Numbered from the stretch's first letter, positions 50,461 to 59,887 are shown. The stretch: 64,000 nt of DNA from Candidatus Saccharimonadota bacterium (GCA_017406905.1 JAFQXN010000006.1:1-64000); one strand, 5' to 3'. Translations and numbers: made by a program. The notes: generated by a model from the sequence alone, not told the origin.

Positions 50461-51164
50461 TTTGCCTCAAGTTCCAGGAAAACTTTTTCAAGCGATTTAT
50501 CGCCACGAATTTCTTTCATATCGCCAACTTTTACAATCTTACCATTTTTCACGATTGCTACTCTGTCGCAAAGCTTTTCTGCCACATCCAAAATATGAGT
50601 AGAGAAAAATATCGTCCCTCCATTTTTTACAATATCTTTCATTAGTTCTTTCATGTCAAAAATTGCCTTCGGGTCCAATCCTACAAAAGGCTCATCCATA
50701 ATCAAAATCTTTGGATTATGTGCAAGTGCCGCAATTAGGGCGACTTTTTGTTTCATCCCGTGTGAAAAAGATTTTATAACATTATTTAATTCGTCTTGCA
50801 TGCCGAATATTTTAGCAAAACGCTCAATATTCTGCCCTCTCGCTTCTGCCGATACGTCATACATATCGCATACAAAATTGATAAACGAAATCGCCTTCAT
50901 ATCTTCATATAATTCCGGGGCATCCGGCACGTAAGCCATTTCTTTTTTGCAGGCAATTGGGTCGTCCTTGATAGATTTTCCGTCAATCAATATCCTTCCC
51001 TCGTCAAAATCCAAAATCCCACAAATCGCTTTAATTAAGGTTGTCTTCCCTGCTCCATTATGTCCAATAAAACCAAAAATCTCGCCCTTACCAACAGTAA
51101 ACGATACTCTATTCAATGCCTTTTTATCGCCGTACAGCTTAACTACATTTTTAATCTCAATCAT
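50457..51164 (-). CDS. ABC transporter ATP-binding protein
   Basis: 235 aa. Walker A GHNGAGKTT (about residue 34), signature SFSHGMKQKVALIAAL (about 130; LSGGQ variant), Walker B ILIMDEPFVGLDP (about 153) and switch His in STHIL (about 188). It powers the permease encoded downstream. TATAAT (51171-51176, complement) ends 6 nt before the ATG, so it is leaderless. Confidence 0.95.
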   Translation of the reverse strand: MIEIKNVVKLYGDKKALNRVSFTVGKGEIFGFIGHNGAGKTTLIKAICGILDFDEGRILIDGKSIKDDPIACKKEMAYVPDAPELYEDMKAISFINFVCDMYDVSAEARGQNIERFAKIFGMQDELNNVIKSFSHGMKQKVALIAALAHNPKILIMDEPFVGLDPKAIFDMKELMKDIVKNGGTIFFSTHILDVAEKLCDRVAIVKNGKIVKVGDMKEIRGDKSLEKVFLELEAK

Positions 51165-51188
51165 ATCATTATTATACTATAATCTAGC

Positions 51189-51214
51189 CTAAAAAAGCAG
51201 GCCCGCAGGCCTAC
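51189..51214 (-). terminator. Terminator of metK
   Basis: On the minus strand GTAGGCC and GGCCTGC form a stem, followed by TTTTTT (51191-51196 in + coordinates are A). Confidence 0.85.
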
Positions 51215-51216
51215 TT

Positions 51217-52179
51217 TTATTTATCCCAATCAAACCCTTCGCCATAATGTCCGTAGCGAGCAGTAGCTTCATAGATAGGACGCTTTAAGTCTAAAAATTT
51301 GATTATTCCACGCGGGGTTAAATCATATCCTTCGATTTCTTCAGGTTTACCATCAATTATCACGGTTTTCTCCAGGGGCTCCGCCTTTCCAATCGCATAA
51401 GCAAGTCGCACCAATACTTCGTGTGCCTTACGCTTTCTGAGATAATCCACCGCTATCTTTCGTGCCATATAGGCCGCCGAGCGATCTACTTTTGATGGAT
51501 CCTTACCAGAATAGCAACCTCCACCGATAGCTACTCGTGGGCCGTAATTGTCTACAATTAATTTTCGCCCGGTCAAACCAGTATCCGCATCGAATCCGCC
51601 TTGGTTCCAATCCCCCGCTGGATTTAAATGTAGCTCCAATTTCCCCTCCAGTTTATTCTCCGCGATAAATTCGCGTACTAGCTTCTCCAATTCCGCAGAC
51701 GACACATTCTGGAAGCTCGCCACGATAGAATCTATGGAGCCATCCGGCGCAATCGTCACTTGAGTTTTGCCGTCGTACGGATATTTATCAAAGATATATT
51801 GATTTAGTCTTCGCGATAATACCACCTCACGCGGCAAGAGCTCTTCCGTTTCGTCGCAGGCGTAGCCAATCATAATGCCCTGGTCACCGGCCCCACCAGT
51901 ATCTACACCCTGTGCAATTTCTGGCGATTGCTTTACGATTTTTGTGTGCACCTCGACATCGTCACCGGCAATTCGCTTTACTATCGCCGGAATATCTACT
52001 TCTGCATTTGACGTAATTTCGCCTGTCACGAATACTACCCCATGTCCGCCACAAGCTTCCGCCGCTACGCGTGCCTCTGGATCTTTCTCAAAATATGCAT
52101 CCAAAATCGCATCGCTTATTTGGTCACATAATTTATCTGGGTGTTTTGGAGAAACGCTCTCCGCAGTCCTGTAAAACAT
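51217..52179 (-). CDS. metK: S-adenosylmethionine synthetase, short form
   Basis: 320 aa, against about 380-400 usual. Both ends of the fold are present: HPDKLCDQISDAILDAY (residues 13-29) and YEATARYGHYGEGFDW at the C-terminus. Also GAGDQGIMIGYA (about 96) and GGGCYSGKDPSKVDRSAAYMAR (about 220-241), which binds ATP and phosphates. The missing 60-80 residues must be internal loops. It makes AdoMet from methionine and ATP for the methylases here (RsmH, TrmH-type). A GTGGAGTTATT site precedes the ATG, in a 34-nt divergent spacer. Confidence 0.94.
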   Translation of the reverse strand: MFYRTAESVSPKHPDKLCDQISDAILDAYFEKDPEARVAAEACGGHGVVFVTGEITSNAEVDIPAIVKRIAGDDVEVHTKIVKQSPEIAQGVDTGGAGDQGIMIGYACDETEELLPREVVLSRRLNQYIFDKYPYDGKTQVTIAPDGSIDSIVASFQNVSSAELEKLVREFIAENKLEGKLELHLNPAGDWNQGGFDADTGLTGRKLIVDNYGPRVAIGGGCYSGKDPSKVDRSAAYMARKIAVDYLRKRKAHEVLVRLAYAIGKAEPLEKTVIIDGKPEEIEGYDLTPRGIIKFLDLKRPIYEATARYGHYGEGFDWDK

Positions 52180-52213
52180 ATAATAACTCCACTTAATATG
52201 TTATGATTATATC

Positions 52214-53446
52214 ATGAAAATCGCATTTTTTTCAGATTGTTATCTCGATCTTACCGGCGGAATTCGCACTTCAATCGATGCTCAAAAATCTGCTCTAGAA
52301 AAATCCGGTCACGAAGTCTATATTTTTAGTACGGGCTTCCCTAAATCTCAACAAAAGCTTGACGAGCTCGCCAGGCAAAATATTTTCCAAGTCCCAAGTT
52401 GCAAACTATTTTTTCGTGGTCTCACGCCAGTTTCACGTCGCCCCAAAATTATCGAACGCTGGTTAATTAAAAATCACCCAGAAATCAAAAATTTTGACAT
52501 ATATTATATACATTATGAATCAGGTTGTTCCATTGCGGGCTTGAGGCTCGGCAAAAAATTTCACATCCCCACGCTTCAAGTCATGCATGGCCGCGAAGAC
52601 ATGGGTGAGACCAATATTATCCCATTTGGCCTGCGCACGATAGTCGCCGTTTTATTTAATTGGTTGCATTCCTGGTATTTGCCACATCAAGTTAAGATTC
52701 ATCGTGACGATTATCTTGCCAATAGCCTTGCCAAAGCTAAAATGTGGGAGCTTATGGTCAATCATGCAAACGCTGCTGATTTAGTAATTACTCCTTCCGC
52801 TCACTTTCGCGACAAACTCAAACATTACGGAGTCAAGCCCACTGTCAAAGTTCTTCCAAACGGTTTTCCCGACGACAGATTCCCGCCAAATCCGCCGCTC
52901 AAAATTTTAAATCCAGGAGAAACCTTAAGAATTATTTGGCATTCTCGCGTCTCAGCCGAAAAACGCATCATGCCTCTTTTCCGCGCTCTCGCAAATGTCC
53001 ACGATAAGTATCACTTAGACGTTTATGGTAATGGCGGCGATTATTTCCGTGCAAAGCGTTTTGCCAAGAGGCACAATTTAAATGTCAGATTTCACGGTAA
53101 TACCCCGTTTGCCAAAATCCAAGACGCCATTTTAAATTCTCATCTCGACGTTCTCGTTTCTTATAATTTTGATACTTTCGGCATGACTTTAATCGAAGCC
53201 GAAGCAGCCGGAGTGCCAGTATTCTTTTGCGATCCCGATATGCGCGAAATAGTCCCTAAAGGCAGCTACATCATGTCTCAAAATGAAACTCCTTCGGCGA
53301 TGGCAGCCAGCCTCAATGATTTACTTAAAAACCCAGACCAAATCCGCCAAATGTCCGAAATTATGCTTAAACACCGCGAAGAAGTCCTCATTAGCAAACG
53401 CATCAAAATTTTAGAAAAATATATGGAAACCTCTGCGACACATTAA
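52214..53446 (+). CDS. Family 4 glycosyltransferase
   Basis: 410 aa, GT-B fold. DCYLDLTGGIRTSIDAQKSAL (about residues 7-27), QVMHGREDMG (about 117), VLPNGF (about 215), IIWHSRVSAEKRI (about 237) and FDTFGMTLIEAEAAGVPVF (about 318-336), the last with the E-x7-E motif of retaining GT4 enzymes. It resembles enzymes that glycosylate diacylglycerol or phosphatidylinositol. The next gene makes a phospholipid, so a glycolipid pathway is plausible. TATGAT (52202-52207) ends 6 nt before the ATG. Confidence 0.88.
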   Translation: MKIAFFSDCYLDLTGGIRTSIDAQKSALEKSGHEVYIFSTGFPKSQQKLDELARQNIFQVPSCKLFFRGLTPVSRRPKIIERWLIKNHPEIKNFDIYYIHYESGCSIAGLRLGKKFHIPTLQVMHGREDMGETNIIPFGLRTIVAVLFNWLHSWYLPHQVKIHRDDYLANSLAKAKMWELMVNHANAADLVITPSAHFRDKLKHYGVKPTVKVLPNGFPDDRFPPNPPLKILNPGETLRIIWHSRVSAEKRIMPLFRALANVHDKYHLDVYGNGGDYFRAKRFAKRHNLNVRFHGNTPFAKIQDAILNSHLDVLVSYNFDTFGMTLIEAEAAGVPVFFCDPDMREIVPKGSYIMSQNETPSAMAASLNDLLKNPDQIRQMSEIMLKHREEVLISKRIKILEKYMETSATH

Positions 53447-53524
53447 CTATCCCATGAGTCTCAATTCACTCTCACGCTAAGATTGCACATAGAAATTTTC
53501 AAATGTTCGTTATATAATACGTCT

Positions 53525-54163
53525 ATGAGATATTTAGCCGATTTGCTCACCGTTGCTAGGCTCACTTTATGCATTGTGCTTTTAGTGCTAGCTTTTATTG
53601 GCGCCGAGCCCGAAGTCGCTTTTATTATTTTTATCATTGGCGAGCTTACCGATGCCTTTGACGGTGCAGCGGCCACCAAATGGCCATTCCCCAAAAACCA
53701 AACTCCTAAATATCGCAAATATGCCGCCAAATACGACATGTTTATTGATATTTTTCTTGGCCTCTCAATGATTTTCTATTTCATTCTTCGCGTTAATCTT
53801 GTCGCCGGCCTTATTATCTGTTTCGGTTTCACCTCGCTCGCCGCAATCGTTGATCTCATTGTCTATGGCAAAATACTGGGCCATCCAGACGATTGCAAAG
53901 CACATTCGCTCATAAAGCGTAATTTTCCGCTTGCTAAAAAAATCATTCTCGCTCGTCGGATGCTTTATCTTTCACTAATCGCGCTCGTCGCCGCGTGGAC
54001 GTTTTATGCTTCCGGCTGGAGTCTAATCGTCAAAATAGTTATCACCGTTATTTCGATAATCATTTCTTTATTTCTTTGGTTCTTCCTTGCCCAACGTCGC
54101 AAAAATATTTCCCGCGACGCCGTGGATGCCGAACAGCAGCTTATGAAAACAGCGCGCAAATAG
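53525..54163 (+). CDS. CDP-alcohol phosphatidyltransferase-like membrane protein
   Basis: 212 aa with about six membrane segments. The signature D-x2-DG-x2-A...D-x3-D appears as GELTDAFDGAAATKW (about residues 40-54) followed by YDMFIDIFLG (about 74-83). The usual Arg after DGxxA is replaced by Ala-Thr-Lys, and the spacing to the last aspartates is longer than normal, so activity is less certain. It would join CDP-diacylglycerol to an alcohol. TATAAT (53513-53518) ends 6 nt before the ATG. Its end overlaps the convergent gene by 23 nt. Confidence 0.75.
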   Translation: MRYLADLLTVARLTLCIVLLVLAFIGAEPEVAFIIFIIGELTDAFDGAAATKWPFPKNQTPKYRKYAAKYDMFIDIFLGLSMIFYFILRVNLVAGLIICFGFTSLAAIVDLIVYGKILGHPDDCKAHSLIKRNFPLAKKIILARRMLYLSLIALVAAWTFYASGWSLIVKIVITVISIIISLFLWFFLAQRRKNISRDAVDAEQQLMKTARK

Positions 54164-54920
54164 TCGCCTTGATAAAATTATTCGGATTATAAAGATTAAA
54201 TGCTGCGATTTTCGCTGCCGATTCCCCGCCCCAAAACATTATCGGCGAATAGCCGGATTTTTCAACAGGCATGGCTACCACTTTACCGTCTTTTGCCACC
54301 AAAATCTGCCCGCCATGTAAAGTTATCACGGCAATCGGATAACTTAAAGTAAATTTATGCAACACGTCTGCTACTTGCACCAAAGATTGAGACATCATCA
54401 ACATCTTGGGATAATATACTGCTTTCAATAATTTTTGTAACTGCACCACGGAGCCCATTATTACGATTTTTCCATTCATTAACCATTTTTCTGCCCCATT
54501 TTCCGACGCCAAATCCACTGCATCTCGCGTAATTAACAGAGGTTGTTCGGAGTTTTCATAGGCGCCCCCTACAGCTCGTCCTGTAGTTGTATTTTTTGAT
54601 AAATCGCCAATTATTATATTATAATCTCCTCTTGCCAGAATTTTTTGCAGCTCATCTCCATCTGCAAAAGAGCCAGATTCAGTAGATTTTAAAAACAAAA
54701 AATTAGGCAATTCCGGCAACTTTCCTTTTAATGCGTCTGGCATCACTGTATTTATCACTTCCACCGGAAATTTTTCACTCAAAAATTCCGCAACTTTTAC
54801 TGTAGCCCTAAAACTTTGACTATTCCCACCCACTACGTTCACGACTCCCTGTTTTCGCTCCGGAATATTCCATACTAAATCTTCGTATGGATTCACCTCA
54901 ATTTTTTCAAAATAATCCAT
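54141..54920 (-). CDS. Hypothetical protein, weakly NAD(P)HX-dehydratase/ribokinase-like
   Basis: 259 aa, soluble. VVNVVGGNSQSFRATVKVAEFL (about residues 26-47) recalls the N-terminal glycine motif of ribokinase-fold NAD(P)H-hydrate dehydratase, but the GTGDVLAG signature is not seen, so the function is uncertain. A loop GGAYENSEQPL (about 117-127) is coded by a copy of the dispersed repeat. AAGGAGCTGA precedes the ATG. It is the last gene before the convergent phosphatidyltransferase. Confidence 0.6.
   Translation of the reverse strand: MDYFEKIEVNPYEDLVWNIPERKQGVVNVVGGNSQSFRATVKVAEFLSEKFPVEVINTVMPDALKGKLPELPNFLFLKSTESGSFADGDELQKILARGDYNIIIGDLSKNTTTGRAVGGAYENSEQPLLITRDAVDLASENGAEKWLMNGKIVIMGSVVQLQKLLKAVYYPKMLMMSQSLVQVADVLHKFTLSYPIAVITLHGGQILVAKDGKVVAMPVEKSGYSPIMFWGGESAAKIAAFNLYNPNNFIKATICALFS
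54543..54571 (-). repeat. Dispersed repeat, copy in the 54141-54920 gene
   Basis: On the minus strand GGGGGCGCCTATGAAAACTC then CGAACAA. Read in the frame ...GGAYENSEQ, the same frame as in the sortase. Confidence 0.8.
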
Positions 54921-54941
54921 TCAGCTCCTTAATTACTAATT

Positions 54942-55718
54942 TCAAAAATCCAGCTCAACCGAAACCGGACAGTGATCGGACCCTTTATAATCTTCATATA
55001 TTTCCGCCATCTTCAAATTCTTATGTAAATTATTAGAAATAAAGAAATAATCTATCCGCCATCCTACATTATTTTCGCGCGCTTTACCCCAATGACTCCA
55101 CCAAGTATATCGCTGAATGGCTGGATTTAACTCACGAAATGTGTCGATAAAACCCGCAGCCAATAAATTTGATATGCCTCGTCTCTCCTCATCCGTAAAG
55201 CCGGCGTTATGATGGTTGGTCTTTGGTCGCGCTAAATCTATCTCTTCATGTGCAGCATTAAAATCCCCGCATACTACCACTGGCTTGTCTTTTTTTAGTT
55301 CCTTCAAAAAACCTAAAAATTCCGGATCCCATTCTGCTTCGCGCAATTTTAATCGTGATAAGTCCGGTTTTGAATTTGGCACATACACATTGACCAAAAA
55401 GAATTTTTCACAATCCAGCGTTAATATTCTTCCTTCATTGGCCGACAAATCTTCTTGGCGAAGTAATGAAGAGGCCTTCATCTGGAATTTGCCGTCTAAT
55501 TGCCGCGATACAAGCGTCGCGGTACCGGAGTAACCCGCTCGTTTTGCCGGATTCCAAAATATTTTATAACCCGGAAAATCATACTCCACTTGCTCTGGTT
55601 TTGCTTTTATTTCTTGTAAACACAAAATATCCGGCCGCTCATTCTCTATAAAATCTTGCAACGCACCCTTCCTTAGCACCGCCCTCAGCCCATTCACATT
55701 CCACGAATAAATTCTCAC
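54942..55718 (-). CDS. xth: Exodeoxyribonuclease III
   Basis: 258 aa. SWNVNGLRA (residues 5-13), DILCLQEIKA (about 30-39, metal-binding Glu), VYVPNS (about 109), CGDFNAAHEEID (about 146-157) and GSDHCPVSVEL at the C-terminus with the catalytic Asp-His. It cuts abasic sites and trims 3' ends in base-excision repair. It overlaps smpB by 4 nt, so it is translationally coupled. Confidence 0.95.
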   Translation of the reverse strand: MRIYSWNVNGLRAVLRKGALQDFIENERPDILCLQEIKAKPEQVEYDFPGYKIFWNPAKRAGYSGTATLVSRQLDGKFQMKASSLLRQEDLSANEGRILTLDCEKFFLVNVYVPNSKPDLSRLKLREAEWDPEFLGFLKELKKDKPVVVCGDFNAAHEEIDLARPKTNHHNAGFTDEERRGISNLLAAGFIDTFRELNPAIQRYTWWSHWGKARENNVGWRIDYFFISNNLHKNLKMAEIYEDYKGSDHCPVSVELDF

Positions 55719-56131
55719 GAGTATCTCCCTCTTTCAATATCGCGTTTTTTGATAGTTTCACGCTTATCGTATTTTTTCTTGCCTTTTCCGACCGCAATTA
55801 CAAGTTTAATATGCCTAGAGCCACCTAAAAGTCTTACCGGTACAATAGTAGAACCCGCCACTTTTTCTCTTTCAAATGCGGCTATCTGCTTGCGCGTTGC
55901 TAGAAGTTTAATATTTCGCGCTGTTTCTGCTCCCAGCGTCAAATTATTTAGCCAAAGCTCTCCATTTCGTATTGTCACGAACGAGCCTTTTAATTGTACA
56001 TGGTGGTCACGAATTGCCCGCACTTCCAGGCCACTCAAAACCATACCTACTGTTAGCTCGCCACCCAGTATGTAATCATATCGCGCCTTACGATTTACCG
56101 TCACGCTGTCAGGGGTATTTTTCCGTTTCAT
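55715..56131 (-). CDS. smpB: SsrA-binding protein SmpB
   Basis: 138 aa. NRKARYDYILGGELTVGMVLSGLEVRAIR (about residues 11-39) is the core OB-fold signature, then GELWLNNLTL, and a basic tail GKGKKKYDKRETIKKRDIER. It brings tmRNA to stalled ribosomes. No tmRNA gene was recognised in the window. TATAAT (56138-56143, complement) ends 6 nt before the ATG, so smpB-xth form a leaderless unit behind dnaE. Confidence 0.96.
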   Translation of the reverse strand: MKRKNTPDSVTVNRKARYDYILGGELTVGMVLSGLEVRAIRDHHVQLKGSFVTIRNGELWLNNLTLGAETARNIKLLATRKQIAAFEREKVAGSTIVPVRLLGGSRHIKLVIAVGKGKKKYDKRETIKKRDIERGRYS

Positions 56132-56143
56132 GATGATATTATA

Positions 56144-59100
56144 TCATACAGTCGTAGTTTTTAATTTTACGCAATCTCCACCTATTAAATCGCTGAGCTT
56201 TTTTAGCAGCTCACTACTAGCGTCTACCCTAAACGGCATCCTTAACGGGCGCATAGTTTCACCATCTTTTAACACCAATACTACCTCTTGGAATCCCGAA
56301 TTTAAATCTGCCAATCGTCTAATTGCCGACAGCGTATCTGTATCATTTGGGTTCTTGATTAATAGATACAGCCGTTCTTTTCTCGGATCCTTCGGCGGTT
56401 CTTTCAATACTCGCGGCGTATCCATTGTTGGAGTTTTACTAGGCGCTTCCTTGCCGCCGCTATTATATACTCTTTCGGCAGAAGATTTGCTGCGCCCCCC
56501 TCGTCCATTTGATGGTGCAGCCACCGGCGCTGCCAATTTTGTACCGGTAGAAACATAATTATCCAACACCTCATCAGATACCAGCTCTACTACCTCAGCC
56601 AATATCTTCACATCAGAAGTCGCGTTACCATCTTTATCCGTCGCGTTCACTTTGCCTCGTACCCTTACTACATTATCTACTTCAAGTTTACTGCCATACT
56701 CCGCAAACACGCCAGGAAACACAATAAATTCAGTTTCAGCAGATTTGTTTTCCATTTTTACAAAAGCCATTTTATCGCCTTTTTTCGTCAAGATTGTTCG
56801 TACTGCCGTGATAATTCCCCCAATCGTTACAATCTTATTATCATTTTCCGCCTTTATCATATCCATAGGGTGAGTCTGTTCTTCAAAGTACGTGTCATAT
56901 TTATCTAGCGGGTGTGCAGACAGATACAGACCCATCAAATCCCTCTCCCAGAGCAATTGTTCTTTCTCGGGATATTGCACGGGCGCCTGTTTTATTTCTA
57001 CCTCGGGTACTGCTCCTGCTTCGCCCATCATTCCAAACAAATCCGTTTGCCCGCTTCCCACATCTTTTTGTATTTTTGCGCCATAGGCCTGTATCGCCTC
57101 CAAATTAAATAACAAATCAGATCGCGACGCCCCAAAGCGGTCAAAAGCCCCCGTCTTGATCGCCGCTTCCCAAGATTTTTTATTAAATTTAGTCGAATCT
57201 ACACGCTTAGCAAAATCACATACAGATTTAAACGGCCCGTTCTTATCTCTTTCCGGTATTACATAGTCTTCCACCAAAGCCTTGCCCATACTTTTGATCC
57301 CAGATAAGCCAAACCGAATCGTATTTTCGCCACCCACAATACCAAAATCACCATACGACTGATTAATGTCTGGGCCTAGTACTTTTATTCCCATTCTTTT
57401 ACATTCTGCAATCTCAATCGCAAGCCTATCTGTCCATCGCATATCCGCCGTCATCAGTGCCGCCATAAACGCATCTGGATAATGCGCCTTAAGATAAGCC
57501 GTCCAATATGCTACCAAAGCATAGCACGCCGCGTGCGATTTATTAAAACAATAATTAGCAAAATCTAATAGTTGCCCCCAGAAAGTTTCCGCAATTTCTT
57601 CTGTAGCGCCACCAATCTTTACTGCGCCCTCGATAAACTGTGGTTTTACCTTCTTCATCAGGTCAATCTTTTTCTTGCCTACAGCCTTTCTCAAGGTATC
57701 CGCCTGACCACCAGTAAATCCGCACCATTCCTTAGAAATCTGCATGAACTGCTCTTGGTAAATCATAATTCCGTAAGTGTTCTTCAGTGAATTTTCCAAT
57801 CCGGGGTGCAGATATGTGATTTCTTCTTTTCCATGCTTACGGCGAATAAATGAATCAATAAATTGCATTGGGCCCGGGCGATACAGTGCCACCATAGCGA
57901 TTATATCTTCAAAAGTAGAAGCCTTCAAATCTTTAAGGTATCGTTTCATGCCGGCAGATTCCAGCTGAAAAACGCCAGTAGTCTCTGCTCTTTGTAGGAG
58001 CGCGTAGGTTTTCGGATCATCTAGCGGCACCGAATACATATCTATATCATTATTGTAAACTTTGCGAATCATTCTCAGTGCATTATTAATTACGGATAAG
58101 TTGGATAAACCCAAGAAATCCATTTTCAAAAGACCTAACTCTTCCACTTGCCCCATCGGAAATTGTGCGGCAATCGGTCCTTTTGCGGAAACTTCCAGCG
58201 GCAAAAATTTTACCAAATCATCTGGCGCAATAATCACGCCGCAAGCGTGTACGCCATGATTCCGAATCGTCCCTTCTAGCCGCGAAGCAAAATCAATCAC
58301 TTCTTTGGAAGTTGGGTTTGTTTCATATTCCTGCTTCAAATCTGGCACATCACGAATCGCATCAGCCAGATGCACATGGTGCCCCATCACTGGATCTGGC
58401 ACCATCTTCGCCAATCTATCGGCCTCAGCATAAGGCACTTCCAATACGCGCGCCACATCTCGTACTGCGTTTTTTGCCATCATTTTGCCAAAAGTTGCAA
58501 TATTTGATACTCGGTCGTACCCATATTTATTGGAACAATATTCAATTACTTCATCTCGCCTCGTGTCTTGTATATCCGTATCAATATCTGGCATACTAAT
58601 CCGATCCGGATTCAGGAAACGCTCAAACAGTAAATCGTATTTCAGTGGATCTAACTCCGTAATACGTAACGCATAAGCCAAAATTGAACCCGCCGCCGAG
58701 CCACGCCCAGGCCCATATACAATACGTTGCCCTTTGCCCCAATTAATGAAATCTTGCACAATCAAAAAGTAGCCATTATAACCCATTTTATCCACTACGG
58801 ATAATTCATAATCAATTCTAGGTAAAATTTTATGTACCTCGTCGCGGTCTTCGTCGACCTTTTCAAGAATTTTTCGGCAATCCGCTACTTCCAAATTGGA
58901 CACTTCCTCCAACTTTTTACCACCATATCTATAAACCAATCCCTGGAAGACTAGCTTATCCAAATACGTCTTTTCGTCTTCGCCATCCGGTACTGGGAAT
59001 TTCGGAATCAAAATTCGGCCAAGTTGTAAATCTACATTGCACCTATCGGCAATCGCTTTCGTATTCAAAATAGCTTCTGGACACGTATCTTCCCAATGCG

Positions 59101-59887
59101 ATATTATTTCTTCTGCTGGGATCACGTGTAAATCGTAATCTTTCAACGTCATCCTGTTCGTGTCCGACAAATTCGACGCAGTGCCTATACACAATAATAC
59201 TTCATGCGCATCTTGGTCTTCTTTTTTTAAATAATGCGCATCACAAGTGACCACTAAGGGCAATCCTAATTCTTTTGCGTGTGCCAAATGCCAATCATTA
59301 ACTTTCTTCTGTTCTGCCGAATGAGTAGATGATTTTGGGTGCCCATGATCTTGCATTTCCAAATAAAAACGGTCTTTAAAGACATTTCTGTACCAATCTA
59401 TCAATTCGAGCGCTCGTTTATCATCGTCTGCGCGTATAGCTTCGCTAATTTCGGAACCCATACAGCCAGACAAACAAATAATTCCCTCATTATATTTCAT
59501 GAGTTCATCATGGTCAGTTCTCGGCTTATAATATTTACCGTGCTCTTCAGCATTGCTCATGATACGACAAAGGTTTTCAAAACCTTTATTATTCATCGCA
59601 ATCAAAGTTATATGGAATCTCTGCTTGTCATGTGCGGGATCCTTATCCGTCATTTTCCGCGCCGCCACATAAGATTCCAGGCCAAGTAATGGCTTAATCC
59701 CAGCATCATTACAGCACTTATATAGCTCTACCAAAGCAGACATAGTGCCGTGGTCGGTCACCGCTACGGCCTCCATGCCTTGTTCTTTTACGTAATCCAC
59801 CAGCTCCGGCACCTTAGTCAACCCATCGAGTAAAGAATAATGGGTATGATTATGTAGGTGTACAAAATCGCTTGGCTTTAACTTCAT
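56144..59887 (-). CDS. dnaE: DNA polymerase III alpha subunit
   Basis: 1247 aa. PHP domain at the N-terminus (FVHLHNHTHYSLLDGLTKVPELV, residues 8-30; ends near 280). The polymerase core has YGPGRGSAAGS (about 391), MPDIDTDIQD (about 434, catalytic aspartates) and ARVLEVP. The finger and beta-binding regions follow, then an OB-fold (about 1020-1100) and a C-terminal part. It is the replicative polymerase. A low-complexity linker (about 1115-1160) carries a repeat copy (GGKEAPSKTPT). GGAGAAAAA precedes the ATG, which overlaps the small upstream gene by 4 nt. Confidence 0.97.
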   Translation of the reverse strand: MKLKPSDFVHLHNHTHYSLLDGLTKVPELVDYVKEQGMEAVAVTDHGTMSALVELYKCCNDAGIKPLLGLESYVAARKMTDKDPAHDKQRFHITLIAMNNKGFENLCRIMSNAEEHGKYYKPRTDHDELMKYNEGIICLSGCMGSEISEAIRADDDKRALELIDWYRNVFKDRFYLEMQDHGHPKSSTHSAEQKKVNDWHLAHAKELGLPLVVTCDAHYLKKEDQDAHEVLLCIGTASNLSDTNRMTLKDYDLHVIPAEEIISHWEDTCPEAILNTKAIADRCNVDLQLGRILIPKFPVPDGEDEKTYLDKLVFQGLVYRYGGKKLEEVSNLEVADCRKILEKVDEDRDEVHKILPRIDYELSVVDKMGYNGYFLIVQDFINWGKGQRIVYGPGRGSAAGSILAYALRITELDPLKYDLLFERFLNPDRISMPDIDTDIQDTRRDEVIEYCSNKYGYDRVSNIATFGKMMAKNAVRDVARVLEVPYAEADRLAKMVPDPVMGHHVHLADAIRDVPDLKQEYETNPTSKEVIDFASRLEGTIRNHGVHACGVIIAPDDLVKFLPLEVSAKGPIAAQFPMGQVEELGLLKMDFLGLSNLSVINNALRMIRKVYNNDIDMYSVPLDDPKTYALLQRAETTGVFQLESAGMKRYLKDLKASTFEDIIAMVALYRPGPMQFIDSFIRRKHGKEEITYLHPGLENSLKNTYGIMIYQEQFMQISKEWCGFTGGQADTLRKAVGKKKIDLMKKVKPQFIEGAVKIGGATEEIAETFWGQLLDFANYCFNKSHAACYALVAYWTAYLKAHYPDAFMAALMTADMRWTDRLAIEIAECKRMGIKVLGPDINQSYGDFGIVGGENTIRFGLSGIKSMGKALVEDYVIPERDKNGPFKSVCDFAKRVDSTKFNKKSWEAAIKTGAFDRFGASRSDLLFNLEAIQAYGAKIQKDVGSGQTDLFGMMGEAGAVPEVEIKQAPVQYPEKEQLLWERDLMGLYLSAHPLDKYDTYFEEQTHPMDMIKAENDNKIVTIGGIITAVRTILTKKGDKMAFVKMENKSAETEFIVFPGVFAEYGSKLEVDNVVRVRGKVNATDKDGNATSDVKILAEVVELVSDEVLDNYVSTGTKLAAPVAAPSNGRGGRSKSSAERVYNSGGKEAPSKTPTMDTPRVLKEPPKDPRKERLYLLIKNPNDTDTLSAIRRLADLNSGFQEVVLVLKDGETMRPLRMPFRVDASSELLKKLSDLIGGDCVKLKTTTV
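56426..56452 (-). repeat. Dispersed repeat, copy in dnaE
   Basis: On the minus strand AAGGAAGCGCCTAGTAAAAC then TCCAACAA. Read in a different frame, ...KEAPSKTPT, in a low-complexity linker near the C-terminus. Confidence 0.75.
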
